From NCBI RefSeq assembly GCF_021555175.1, contig NZ_JAKGRW010000019.1:372001-436000 (forward strand): 64,000 bases of DNA, given 5' to 3'. Of this stretch, positions 1 to 10,600 are shown in pieces. Each line of letters begins with the position of its first letter. Positions within the stretch are counted from its first letter, which is position 1. The stretch is from Nocardioides alcanivorans (lineage in GTDB: Bacteria; Actinomycetota; Actinomycetes; Propionibacteriales; Nocardioidaceae). The notes under the pieces were generated by a model. That model made no database searches, was not told where the DNA came from, and saw only the letters and a list, made by a program, of their open reading frames with translations. A program made the position numbers and the translations under genes.

Positions 1-779
1 GCGGCGCGTGGCAGAAGGGCGCCTTCCGCAGCGACACGATGATGTTGGTGCACCTCGAGGCCGGACGCGAGCAGGCACAGGTCGTCTCGATCCCCCGCGA
101 CAGCTACGTCGACATCCCCGGCAACGGACGCTCCAAGATCAATGCCGCCTTCTCGTGGGGCGGGCCGCAGCTCGCCGTCGAGACGGTGGAGAAGAACTTC
201 GACGTGTTCATCGACCACGTCGTCGTGGTCAACTTCGGCGGCTTCATCGACATCACGGACACCGTCGGTGGTGTCGACATCCACTTCGCCCAGGAGACCC
301 CCGCCGACGGCAAGGGCCGCACCTGGTCGGCAGGCACCCACCGGCTCAACGGCGTCGACGCCCTCTTCTACTCACGCCAGCGCAAGGAACTCCCCCGCGG
401 CGACTTCGACCGGATCAGCCGCCAGCAGAACTTCCTGCGGGCCCTCCTCGACCGAGTGGCCTCACGCGGCACGCTGCTCAACCCACTGAAGATCAGCAAG
501 CTCGCCGATCAGCTCTCCGAACTCGTCGCCGTCGACGAGTCCCTGAGCAACTCCGAGCTCCGCAACCTAGCCCTCGACTCCCGACGCCTGCGCAACGACC
601 GGATCCGTTTCGTCACCGTCCCCAACTCGGGCTCGGCCACGATCGACGGAGCCAGCGTCGTCCAGCTCCAGATGGGCAAGGCCAGACAGATGTTCGAGGC
701 GATCGAGTACGACCAGTTCGAGAGCTGGTATGCCCACAACGAGGTCGACGAGCTGGGCAGTTCCAAGTCCGTGGACTGA
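1..779 (+). CDS. LytR-CpsA-Psr (LCP) family glycan ligase, 5' end missing
   Basis: The reading frame is open from base 3 and begins in mid-domain, so the start lies upstream of the window. The first residues contain RSDTMMLVHLE, the LCP signature around the catalytic Arg/Asp, followed by the motif IPRDSYVDIPG and, after the Lys/Asn stretch, KINAAFSWGG. LCP proteins transfer undecaprenyl-linked glycans (teichoic acid, arabinogalactan or capsule) to peptidoglycan on the outer face of the membrane. The visible 258 residues cover most of the catalytic domain, and no C-terminal LytR_C domain follows. It ends 8 bp before the convergent rfbA gene, which fits a cell-wall glycan locus. Confidence 0.88.
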   Translation, partial: GAWQKGAFRSDTMMLVHLEAGREQAQVVSIPRDSYVDIPGNGRSKINAAFSWGGPQLAVETVEKNFDVFIDHVVVVNFGGFIDITDTVGGVDIHFAQETPADGKGRTWSAGTHRLNGVDALFYSRQRKELPRGDFDRISRQQNFLRALLDRVASRGTLLNPLKISKLADQLSELVAVDESLSNSELRNLALDSRRLRNDRIRFVTVPNSGSATIDGASVVQLQMGKARQMFEAIEYDQFESWYAHNEVDELGSSKSVD

Positions 780-787
780 GGAGCCGC

Positions 788-2755
<1,968 letters not shown>

Positions 2756-2773
2756 CCCCCGGCCAGCCGGGGC

Positions 2774-2827
2774 CGTCCCTAACAGATTTGTAGATTCCGC
2801 CGGGATACTACAAATCTGTTAGGGACG
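2774..2827. repeat. 20-bp perfect inverted repeat between convergent genes
   Basis: CGTCCCTAACAGATTTGTAG at 2774-2793 is repeated exactly in inverse at 2808-2827, around a 14-nt loop. The arms are AT-richer than the surrounding DNA. The repeat lies between the stop of rfbB and the stop of the DUF2516 gene, so a bidirectional terminator is the simplest reading, although no U-tract follows. A small mobile or regulatory repeat is possible. Confidence 0.7.
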
Positions 2828-2861
2828 ATCGCCCGACGAAGCGAATAAAAGGGGCAGGAGG

Positions 2862-3155
2862 TTACCGACTGCGTAGCGTGGCCATGGCCGGGCGTACGTC
2901 GACGATGTAGACGATCGCGGCAACGGAGGCGATCAGGTGAATGATGTTGAGCGGCGACGCCTCGATGAGGATGATCTGCGCGGCGAATCCGACACCGAGG
3001 ATCGCCACCCAGGCGGGCTTGGTGAGTTTGCCGGCTGCCTCGTAGTGCTGCGCCGACCACAGCAGCGCATTGACCAAGGCATAGGTCTTCACGACCAGCG
3101 CGATGATCAACACGATGAGCATCACGCCGGACTGGAAGGCGATGATTCCTGACAC
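2862..3155 (-). CDS. DUF2516 family membrane protein
   Basis: A 97-residue protein with three hydrophobic segments (about residues 5-30, 47-63 and 68-86) and a short charged end. The sequence pattern, ALVNALLWSAQHYEAAGKLT followed by KPAWV, fits the actinobacterial DUF2516 family. The function is unknown. It is the third gene of a leftward trio with an XRE regulator and an HbhA-like gene. The same order is known in Mycobacterium tuberculosis (Rv0474-Rv0475-Rv0476), which supports both the identity and a functional link. A strong hairpin separates it from the HbhA-like gene, so it probably also has its own promoter between 3156 and 3225. Confidence 0.85.
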   Translation of the reverse strand: MSGIIAFQSGVMLIVLIIALVVKTYALVNALLWSAQHYEAAGKLTKPAWVAILGVGFAAQIILIEASPLNIIHLIASVAAIVYIVDVRPAMATLRSR

Positions 3156-3225
3156 CCCGCAAGCCTAGTCGGTGCCCGGCTGTCCTTCCGCCTTCCGTCG
3201 GCCGCCTGTCCCGCGACCCCGGAAA

Positions 3226-3268
3226 GCCGACGGCCCCGACCTCCCTGTGGAGGGTCGGGGCCGTCGGC
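3226..3268 (-). terminator. GC-rich hairpin after the HbhA-like gene
   Basis: GCCGACGGCCCCGAC near 3226 pairs with GTCGGGGCCGTCGGC ending at 3268 (15 bp), and the stem continues inward with one bulged base. It lies 50 bp past the stop of the HbhA-like gene, in an orientation suited to terminating that transcript. Confidence 0.75.
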
Positions 3269-3317
3269 ACTGAACTTGGGATCCTCAGAACAACCTCAGC
3301 TGCGGATCGCCATCTCT

Positions 3318-4043
3318 TCAGGCCTCGGAGGCCGTGGTCTGCTCGGCGGCCGGAGACGACGTGACAGCAGCGGTCGGAGCCGGCTTCGCGGCGGGGGCCT
3401 TCTTCGCGGGCGCCTTCTTCGCAGCAGGGGCCTTCTTCGCGGGGGCCTTCTTTGCCGGCGCCTTCTTGGCCGCAGCCTTGGTGGCGGGTGCCTTCTTCGC
3501 GGTGCTCTTGGTGGCCGGAGCCTTCTTCGCCGACGGCTTCTTCGCAGCCGACTTCTTCTTGGTCCGAGCGGCGACCTTGTAGTCACCCTTGCGAATCAGC
3601 TCGAAGGCCTTCTCGCCGCGCTCCACGAGCTCGATGTAGGTCTCGGCGGCCTCGGCAACGGCCTCGTTGAGCGCCTTCTGCGCCTTGGCGGGCAGCGCGC
3701 GGGCGTCGGCCTGGAGCTCGGCGAGCTTGGACTCGAACGCGCTCTGCGCGTCCTTGAACTTCGCCGGAGCATCCGTGGCCTCGAAGCGCAGGTCCTTCAC
3801 CCGGGCCTCGAACCTCGACTGGGCCTCCTTGGCCTCCTTCGCACGGTCCGCAGCGAACGCCTGGGCCTGCTCGTTGAACTTCTTGGCCGACAGCGTCTTG
3901 GGGTCGAACTCGAAGGACGTCACACGCTTCTGCAGGTCGGCGACGGTCTGCGCCGCAACGCCGAGAGCGAGGTCGGTGGCGCCGACGGTGGCGTAGAACG
4001 GGCGGGTCGCCTCGGTCTTGATGTCGAACTTGGCCTTGGCCAT
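3318..4043 (-). CDS. heparin-binding hemagglutinin-like protein
   Basis: A 241-residue protein with two parts. Residues 1-160 are a long amphipathic, mostly helical and probably coiled-coil region rich in Ala, Lys and Glu. From about 165 onward comes a Lys/Ala/Pro repeat tail with many KKAPAKKAPA units, ending in an acidic tip. This architecture matches mycobacterial HbhA, a surface adhesin that binds sulfated glycans through its Lys-rich tail and also binds membrane lipid. There is no signal peptide, as in HbhA. The start ATG follows a GGAG ribosome site. The repeat tail is encoded by near-identical short DNA repeats (about 3360-3545), a likely place for length variation. Confidence 0.8.
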   Translation of the reverse strand: MAKAKFDIKTEATRPFYATVGATDLALGVAAQTVADLQKRVTSFEFDPKTLSAKKFNEQAQAFAADRAKEAKEAQSRFEARVKDLRFEATDAPAKFKDAQSAFESKLAELQADARALPAKAQKALNEAVAEAAETYIELVERGEKAFELIRKGDYKVAARTKKKSAAKKPSAKKAPATKSTAKKAPATKAAAKKAPAKKAPAKKAPAAKKAPAKKAPAAKPAPTAAVTSSPAAEQTTASEA

Positions 4044-4117
4044 GACTATCTCCTGGATCTGCGGGGAGGGGATGGAGGGAGTGGCGGTAGGACGTTGCCG
4101 TCCGGTGCGGGAGCCGG

Positions 4118-4504
4118 TCAGCTCTCCTCGGCCTGCTCGTCCTCGTCACCCCGGTTGAGGGCGAGGAAGGAGGAGTAGACGTCGAGCAGTGACTGCTTCT
4201 GGCGCTCCGTGAGCCCGGAGTCGTTCAGGATCGCCAGCTCGACCGAGCCGCCCACGCCGTCCTCAGGGCTGAGGATGCCGGCCTGGACATAGAGCTGCTC
4301 GGCCGAGATGCGCAGGGCCTTGGCGATCTGTTGCAGTACGTCGGCAGAGGGTTTGCGCAGACCGCGTTCGATCTGGCTGAGATAGGGGTTGGACACGCCC
4401 GCCTTCTCGGAGAGTTGCCGCAAGGTCAGCTTGGACTGCACACGCTGTTCCTTGAGGTAGTCCCCCAGTGATGTGACGGTCTTCCCGACCATTCCCTTTG
4501 CCAT
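4118..4504 (-). CDS. XRE-family transcriptional regulator
   Basis: A 128-residue protein with an N-terminal helix-turn-helix of the Cro/CI type at about residues 12-66 (LTLRQLSEKAGVSNPYLSQI, then ERGLRKPSADVLQQIAKAL). The C-terminal half is short and ends in an acidic tail. It sits immediately upstream of the HbhA-like gene, in the order of M. tuberculosis Rv0474-Rv0475. Just upstream of its ATG is an 18-bp interrupted palindrome that is a natural autoregulatory site. Confidence 0.88.
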   Translation of the reverse strand: MAKGMVGKTVTSLGDYLKEQRVQSKLTLRQLSEKAGVSNPYLSQIERGLRKPSADVLQQIAKALRISAEQLYVQAGILSPEDGVGGSVELAILNDSGLTERQKQSLLDVYSSFLALNRGDEDEQAEES

Positions 4505-4514
4505 GCCTCCAGTG

Positions 4515-4532
4515 TGCTAACAAAAGTTAGCA
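4515..4532. promoter_or_regulatory. palindromic operator upstream of the XRE regulator
   Basis: TGCTAAC-AAAA-GTTAGCA is a perfect 7-bp inverted repeat 11 bp before the ATG of the XRE gene. It is AT-rich and suited to a dimeric HTH repressor. Autoregulation is inferred. Confidence 0.65.
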
Positions 4533-4561
4533 ACGAGCAAGCAGAATCGGTGTGAGTCGAG

Positions 4562-5544
4562 TCACCCTGCCAGGTGTGCACTCGGCCGGGTCTCCCCGAC
4601 CACCTCGGAACCGCCCTTCAGCTCCGCTCGGGACAGGCCCCGGAGCACTTCCGCGTCGACCCCGCTCTCCTCCAGCACGCCGGCCCGCGCCAGCGCCGCC
4701 GCGAGCGCGATGGGCCGCGCTCGGTCACCACCGTCATCGATCTTCACCACGAACGCCCGCCCGTCGGCAAGCGCCAACACGTGGCACGCCTCGGCACCGA
4801 ACTTGCCGACAGCCCCCGGCAAGGCCTGCAAGAAACGCACCTCGTCGCGCCGCGTCCCCGAGACGTACGTCGGGTGCTGGCGGATCGCTTCCGCCACCCG
4901 TCCCTCAGCACTCGCCGGATCGCTCACCACGAGCGCCCGGAAGGCACGTGCCAACCCGAGTGCCGACGTACCCAGCAGGGGCGCACCGCATCCGTCGACG
5001 GCGTCGTGCCCCACTGTGGCGCCGGTGAGTTCTGCGAAGGTCGCGCGGATCGCGACCTGCAACGGATGGGCCGGCGCCAGGTAATCCGTGACGGACCAGC
5101 CGTTGACCACGCAGGTGAGCAGCATCGCCGCGTGCTTGCCGGAGCAGTTCATCTGCAAGCGCGTCGGCTCGCCGCCGGCCCGCACGACGATCCGCTCCTC
5201 CTCACGGTCCAGCGGCCAGTCCGTCGGGTTCTGCAGTGCGCTCTCGTCCAGCTTCGCCAGCGCCAGGATCTCGCGCACGCCGTCGACGTGGAAGGCCTCA
5301 CCCGAGTGCGAGGCGGCTCCGAGCGCCAGCAGGGCGGGGGCAGGTCGAGTCCGAGCCGCACCATGGCCGCAGCCTGCAGCGGCTTGTTGCAGGAACGCGG
5401 CAGCAGCACGGCGTCGGGATCCCCGACCGCCCACGCCAACTGCCCGTCTGCGTCCGTCGCCACGACGGTGCCGCGGTGGCACCCCTCGACGATGCCGGAC
5501 CTGACCAACTCGACCAACACTTCATGTCTCTTGCCGTGATCCAT
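4562..5544 (-). CDS. L-asparaginase II-type enzyme, frameshifted in this sequence
   Basis: The product (about 327 residues after repair) is of the asparaginase II family that includes rhizobial thermolabile asparaginase. The N-terminus (MDHGKRHEVLVELVRSGIVE, then GCHRGTVVATDADG, then SCNKPLQA) and the rest (AASHSGEAFHVDGV, then QMNCSGKHAAML) lie in two frames. They join at a run of five G at 5336-5340. Adding one base gives a continuous DLPPALLALGAASHSG, as expected for the family. No other defect is seen, so a base-calling deletion is more likely than decay. It diverges from the APS kinase gene. Confidence 0.85.
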
Positions 5545-5664
5545 GCCGCCATTGTGCGCGCATTGACCGAAGGGCCGGGCATCTCCCGCACGGGCGAAGT
5601 CACGACAAGGAGCCGAGCAGGTGGCCCCGTCGCTCGAGAGCACCCGCGCTGGCAAGATGGCCCC

Positions 5665-6858
5665 GTGGCCGACTCCTTCCCGCAGCATTGCCCCAGTCCG
5701 CGCGAGCTCGATGACCTCGAGCTGCTCACCACTGGGGCCTTCCGTCCGCTGACCGCTTTCAACGAACCCGGCTCGCCAGTGCGCCTCAACCTGCCCACCG
5801 ACCTGCGCGGTGCCGATGTGGTCGAGCTGGTCGACCCCGAGGGCCTGCCGCTGGCACGCCTGCACGCAGACGGCTCGGTGGTCGCACTGACGCACGCGCA
5901 GTACGGTCCGTTCCGCCGACTCCATCTCGCCCCGGGCGAGGTTCGTGAGCGCCACAGCGGCGCGACGTTCGTGCCGGTCAGCGGCCCGCTCACGGTCGAC
6001 GACCTCGAGGTGCTGCAAGCGGTCGACGGGCCCGTCGTACTCATCGCCCTGACCGGCGCCGGCACCCCCGAAGGCCTCTCCGCGGTCGGCCTGGTCCGCG
6101 CCACCCTGGCCGCAGCCGACCTTCTCGACGATGCGTCGGTGGTCGCCGTACCGCTGGCCTCGCACCGCGACCCGAAGATCGACCACCTGCTGGGTGGTCA
6201 GGTGATCTACAACTACTCAGCCGGAGACCCGGTGCTAGCGCTGCCGGAGACCGACTCCGACGAGTACCCCGAGGCCATCGCCGACATCCTCGACTTCGAG
6301 CAGCCGGAGCAACACCAGCGCGGCCTCGTGCTCTTCTTCACCGGCCTCTCCGGCTCCGGCAAGTCGACACTCGCCCGCGCCCTCCAGGACAAGGTGCTCG
6401 AGCAGGGCCACCGCACGGTGACCAGCCTCGACGGAGACGTCGTACGCCGCAACCTCTCGGCCGGGCTGACGTTCAGCAAGGCCGACCGCGAGACCAACAT
6501 CCGCCGGATCGGCTGGGTCGCGGCCGAGATCGCCCGGCACGGCGGCCTGGCCATCTGCTCCCCCATCGCCCCCTTCGACGAGACCCGCCAGCAGGTGCGC
6601 GAATTCGTCGAGGAGGCTGGCGCCGAGTTCTTCCTCGTCCATGTCGCCACTCCCCTCGAGGAGTGCGAGCGCCGTGACCGCAAGGGCCTCTACGCCAAGG
6701 CACGCGCCGGTGAGATCCCTGAGTTCACCGGGATCTCGTCGCCCTATGAGGTCCCCGAGGACGCCGCCGTACGTGTCGACACCACCGGCCGCACCATCGA
6801 GGAGGCTCTCGACGACGTGCTCTCCGCCCTGCGCGAGCGGGGTCTGCTCGACCTGTAG
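5665..6858 (+). CDS. cysC: adenylyl-sulfate kinase with N-terminal sulfurylase-like domain
   Basis: Phosphorylates adenylyl sulfate (APS) to PAPS. The C-terminal half (about residues 220-395) is a full APS kinase with P-loop GLSGSGKST, then DGDVVRRNLS, ETNIRRIGWVA and the lid region KGLYAKARAGEIPEFTG. The N-terminal about 200 residues resemble the PUA and catalytic parts of ATP sulfurylase but are shortened, so this half may be non-catalytic. A separate CysD/CysN pair at 20763-22957 can supply APS. The GTG start is chosen because it places ADSFPQHCPSPRELDDL at the N-terminus; no strong ribosome site marks it. The open frame farther upstream is a shadow. Confidence 0.88.
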   Translation: MADSFPQHCPSPRELDDLELLTTGAFRPLTAFNEPGSPVRLNLPTDLRGADVVELVDPEGLPLARLHADGSVVALTHAQYGPFRRLHLAPGEVRERHSGATFVPVSGPLTVDDLEVLQAVDGPVVLIALTGAGTPEGLSAVGLVRATLAAADLLDDASVVAVPLASHRDPKIDHLLGGQVIYNYSAGDPVLALPETDSDEYPEAIADILDFEQPEQHQRGLVLFFTGLSGSGKSTLARALQDKVLEQGHRTVTSLDGDVVRRNLSAGLTFSKADRETNIRRIGWVAAEIARHGGLAICSPIAPFDETRQQVREFVEEAGAEFFLVHVATPLEECERRDRKGLYAKARAGEIPEFTGISSPYEVPEDAAVRVDTTGRTIEEALDDVLSALRERGLLDL

Positions 6859-6864
6859 CAACGG

Positions 6865-6913
6865 CAGACGGCCGGCCCGGGCTTAGGGGGAGGAGCCTCG
6901 GGCCGACCGTCTG
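6865..6913 (+). terminator. hairpin after cysC
   Basis: CAGACGGCCGGCCCGGG and CTCGGGCCGACCGTCTG form a 17-bp stem with two mismatches around a purine-rich loop, starting 7 bp after the cysC stop. It can also protect the end of the leftward LPXTG gene. Confidence 0.7.
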
Positions 6914-7017
6914 ATGACTCCTGGGGTGGCGCGCACCACCCGGTAGGAGCCATGGCGCACCGACAGGCAGTTGATGTGGTCAGACCAGCCGGTCAGTGCA
7001 CGTAGGGGTAGGTGGGT

Positions 7018-7284
7018 TCAGCCCACCTCGGCATTCCGACGTCCGCGGGCGGTGACCAGCAGCACGCCACCAGAAAGCAGGAGCGCCAGGGCCAGCGCCG
7101 CCAACATCGCCATGAAGGGGCCACCGGTGTTGGGCAACCCGTCGTGATCGTCCTGGGGAGACTGCTCGCGGGAGTCCTTGCCTGCAACGACCATGACCTC
7201 GACATCGTCCTCGACCGAGCAGGGCCAGCCCTCCCCGCAGCGCGCCGAATCTTCCGTCTCATCGTCCATCTCGCAATCAGTCAT
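7018..7284 (-). CDS. small LPXTG-anchored protein without visible signal peptide
   Basis: An 88-residue protein. Residues 1-48 are acidic and polar with three Cys. LPNTG at residues 50-54 is a sortase recognition motif, followed by a hydrophobic segment (about 58-80) and the positive tail RGRR. This is the complete C-terminal sorting signal of cell-wall-anchored proteins. An in-frame stop lies five codons upstream of the start, so no signal peptide can be added in this frame. It may be the remnant of a longer surface protein, lie beyond another indel, or insert by its single C-terminal segment. Its neighbour carries a sortase domain. Confidence 0.6.
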   Translation of the reverse strand: MTDCEMDDETEDSARCGEGWPCSVEDDVEVMVVAGKDSREQSPQDDHDGLPNTGGPFMAMLAALALALLLSGGVLLVTARGRRNAEVG

Positions 7285-7455
7285 CGGATCAGAACGTCAT
7301 GCGTGCGTGCCCGAGCCGGCAACCGACGTTGTGGAGTCCCGGGCCATCGGCGATCTGATGACCGGCCCCGCTCCGGAAGTGCTCCGGATCCCCACGCGGA
7401 ACGCTAGACGCGCGGTGCGCCGCGCAGACCGCGATCGGCAGGAAAACCCACGAAT

Positions 7456-7475
7456 TGGCCCCCGATCGGGGGTCG
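7456..7475. promoter_or_regulatory. TGGCCCCC-N4-GGGGGTCG palindrome, putative operator
   Basis: TGGCCCCCGATCGGGGGTCG lies about 170 bp upstream of the LPXTG gene. It has the same arms and the same 4-nt spacer as the sites at 12167-12186 and 13004-13023, but is the least perfect of the three. Confidence 0.5.
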
Positions 7476-7639
7476 AGAGCGCGAACTGCGCTGGACGTAC
7501 GTCGCCACTCACCTCCACGACCTACGTGCAGGTTCGCCGCATCTGACTGAAGGTTGGCGGAAATGGGAACAGGCCACCCCCACGGACTGTGGAGGGCGGC
7601 CGTCCCCCGACGGAGCTCGGTCACCGTCGGTCAGGGAGG

Positions 7640-7672
7640 GTGCGGGGGCAGGTCGAGGACCGGCCCCCGCAC
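7640..7672 (-). terminator. hairpin after the sortase/surface protein gene
   Basis: GTGCGGGGGC at 7640-7649 pairs perfectly with GCCCCCGCAC at 7663-7672. It lies 3 bp past the TGA of the leftward surface protein gene. Confidence 0.7.
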
Positions 7673-7675
7673 AGC

Positions 7676-10600
7676 TCATTTGATGCGCTTGGCAGTCACC
7701 ACGAGGTTGTTGGTGTAGTGGAAGCTGCCGTTGGGACGGGTCACCTTGTCGGTGCAGGTGACCAGGACCAGCCGGTTCTTGCCGGTGGTCTTGAAGAAGC
7801 GCTTCGGAATGCCCGGGCCGCGGTCCCGCGAGAACTTCGCGGTGGCCTTCACCTTGTAGCGGTAGGTCTTGCCGTCACTCTTGATGGTGACGATCTTGCC
7901 CTTCCGCAGGTTCTTGAGCTTCCAGAAGGCCATCGGGGTGTCGCGGTTGTCGGAGACGTGCGCGGCCACGACGGTGGTGCCGAGCACCTCACCCGGCGCG
8001 GCTGAGCGGTTCAGCCAGCCGGCCTGGTTCGCGCCGGTCGGGATCACCATCTGGCGCCCACGGATTCCGACGGTCACCAGTGCGGACTTCATGCCGATCG
8101 CAGTAGCACCGACGGTGCTCCCCGGAGCCAGGCGAGCAGCCGAGCCGGCCTTCTTGACACCGGTCTCGATGTCGATCGGTCCGTAGGCAGGACGCACCAC
8201 CTTCGTGCTCTCCGCCTTCACCCCGCACTTGTGCTTCGCGGTCTGACCGGAGTCACCCTTGATCGAGACGACCCAGGTGTAGACGCCCGGCTTGCGCACG
8301 GTCACTCCCGGAGAGGTGGTCTTGCCGTTGCGGACCGTGAACTTGACCGTGCCGACCTGCTTGCCCGGCTTGCACATGTTCTTGCTCCGCTTGACGGCCG
8401 GGCCGTAGAGCGTGGCCGTGGCCGTGCCCTTCCCCTTCAGCTTGCGCACGGTCACGCGGTCCTTGAGGACCACCGGCGCCAGCGAACCGTTGGCGTTGAC
8501 CTTGGCGACGACCTTCTTCTTGGTCGCGTTCGTCTTCAGCTTGACCTTCGGCAGCGGCTTGGCAACCGGCACGAAGGCGAAGTCGAACGGGTTCAGCGGA
8601 TCCGTCGGACCGACCAGGTAGCCCTTCAGGGCATCCTTCGACGCCGCGGCGTCGATGCTGACCTGGTAGGACTGGCCGGCCGGCAGCACCGGCAGGTTGT
8701 CGAACGAGTACTCGCCGTTCGGACCGGTGGTGACCGGGCCGACCGGGTTGCCGTCGATGTCGGTCACCGGCAGGCCGTCAGGTCCGGTCAGGACCACGAC
8801 GACGCCACCGAGACGGGGCTCCTTGCCGTCGACTTCGCCATCCTTGTCGAGGTCGACCCACACGGTGCCGTTCTCGGATCCGATGGGCGAGAACCCGAAG
8901 TCGAGCGTGTCGTCCCGGTCGCCGTCCTCGGTGAGGTCACCCGAGGTGGCCGAGTCCCTGGAGGAGTCGGTGCCCGGCGTGCCCTCACCCGTCTTGGTCG
9001 GGTAGAGCCCCTTCAACGCGTCCGCCGAGGCGTCCTTGTCGATGCTCACCGTGTAGGACTCACCGGCAGGCAGCGGCGGCAGGTTGTCGAACGAGTACTT
9101 GCCGTCCGCATCCGTCGTGACCGGGCCGACCGGGTTGCCGAACACGTCGGTCACCGGGTCGCCGTCCGGACCGGTCAGCACCAGCACCACACCGGGGATG
9201 CCGGATTCGCCGGCGTCCTGAACCCCGTTGTTGTCCCCGTCCATCCAGACCAGGTCACCGACCGAGACGGACTTCGCCACGAACCCGAAGTCGAGCGTCG
9301 CGTCGCGGTCGCCGTCGTTGACGAGGTCACCGGAGGTGGCCGTCCACGTCGACGAGTCGTTGGCCGGGTCGCTGCCGTCGCCCGCCACGGTGGGCAGGTA
9401 CGGCGCCAGCACGGTCTGGTTGGTCGCCGAGTCCTTGTCGATGCTCACCGTGTAGGACTCACCGGCAGGCAGCGGCGGCAGGTTGTCGAACGAGTACTTG
9501 CCGTCGGCATCCGTGGTCACCGGACCCACGGGGTCGCCGTTGACGTCGAGCACCGGGTTGCCGTCGGGACCGGTGAGGGTCAGCTCGACCCCCGCGATGC
9601 CCGGCTCGCCGGAGTCCTGGGTGCCGTCACCGTTCGTGTCGACCCAGACGAAGTCGCCGACCGAGACCGACGCCGGCGGAAGCGGCGCGAAGCCGAAGTC
9701 CAGCGTGTGGTCGTTCTGGCCGCGGTTGCCCGTGGTGACCTCGATCTGGGGAAGCCGTCGACCGTTGCTCCGTCGGAGTCGAGTCGGTCGTTGTCACCCG
9801 CGTCAGTGCCGGTCAGGCTGACCACGGCGCTGTCGAGCGGACCACCCGCGGCGTAGTCGTCGGGGTTGTCGAGACGGATCACGTAGTCGGTGTTGAAGTC
9901 GATGCCGTGGTAGCGGGAGTCGAAGTAGTACTCGCCCTGCGCGTTGGTGACGGTGGAGACCTGGACGTCGTTGCCGTCCGCGTCCTTCATCATCACCGGC
10001 GTGCCGTCGGGGTGGTACAGGTTGACGGTGACGCCCTCGACGGGCTCCTCACCGGCGTCCTGCACACCGTTGCCGTCAGTGTCGATCCAGACCCGGTTGC
10101 CGATCTGGATCGGCGCGAGGTCGCAGAGGACCTCCATGTCGGCCATGCCCTGGCCCTTGCCGAAGTCGTCAGACCCCGTGAGCCGGTTCCCGGTGTTGCC
10201 ACCGCTGCCGGTGTCCACCTCGTCCGGGTCGCCCGACGCTCCGTTGCCGACGGTCTGCAGCGAGCCGCCGGTGGCCCGGGAGATGCTGGAGTAGCCCTGC
10301 GTGAAGATCCCGTTCGGGTCCATGATGTTGGTCGCCACGCCACGCTCGCCACGGCTCAGCGCGAGGCCACCGAACGACGCCTCCGCGTGCACCGTGCCGT
10401 CACCCTCGAAGAACTCATCGGCGACGTCTCCCGCAGGCACGGGGTCGATGCCACAGGCGCCGTTCATGTCCAGCACGAACATGCCGTCGTCGTCCTGGCA
10501 GGCCTTGTTGATGTCACCGGTGACGTTGTAGTTGACCTGGCCGACCATCGGGCCGCCCGTGCCAGTGGTGTCGGCGAAGTACTGGGAGTTGATGCCCATC

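Larger units (their letters stand above)
7285..7675. other. gene-free stretch between the LPXTG gene and the surface protein gene
   Basis: About 390 bp. It holds the promoter side of the LPXTG gene with a G/C palindrome at 7456-7475, and the terminator of the large surface protein gene at 7640-7672. A 111-codon open frame on the minus strand (7289-7624) lacks a recognisable domain and was not accepted as a gene. Confidence 0.6.

Noticed and set aside
7289..7624. 111-codon minus-strand frame upstream of the LPXTG gene, considered as its missing N-terminus
   Set aside because: It has no signal peptide, ends in a different frame five bases before the LPXTG start, and lacks typical codon structure.
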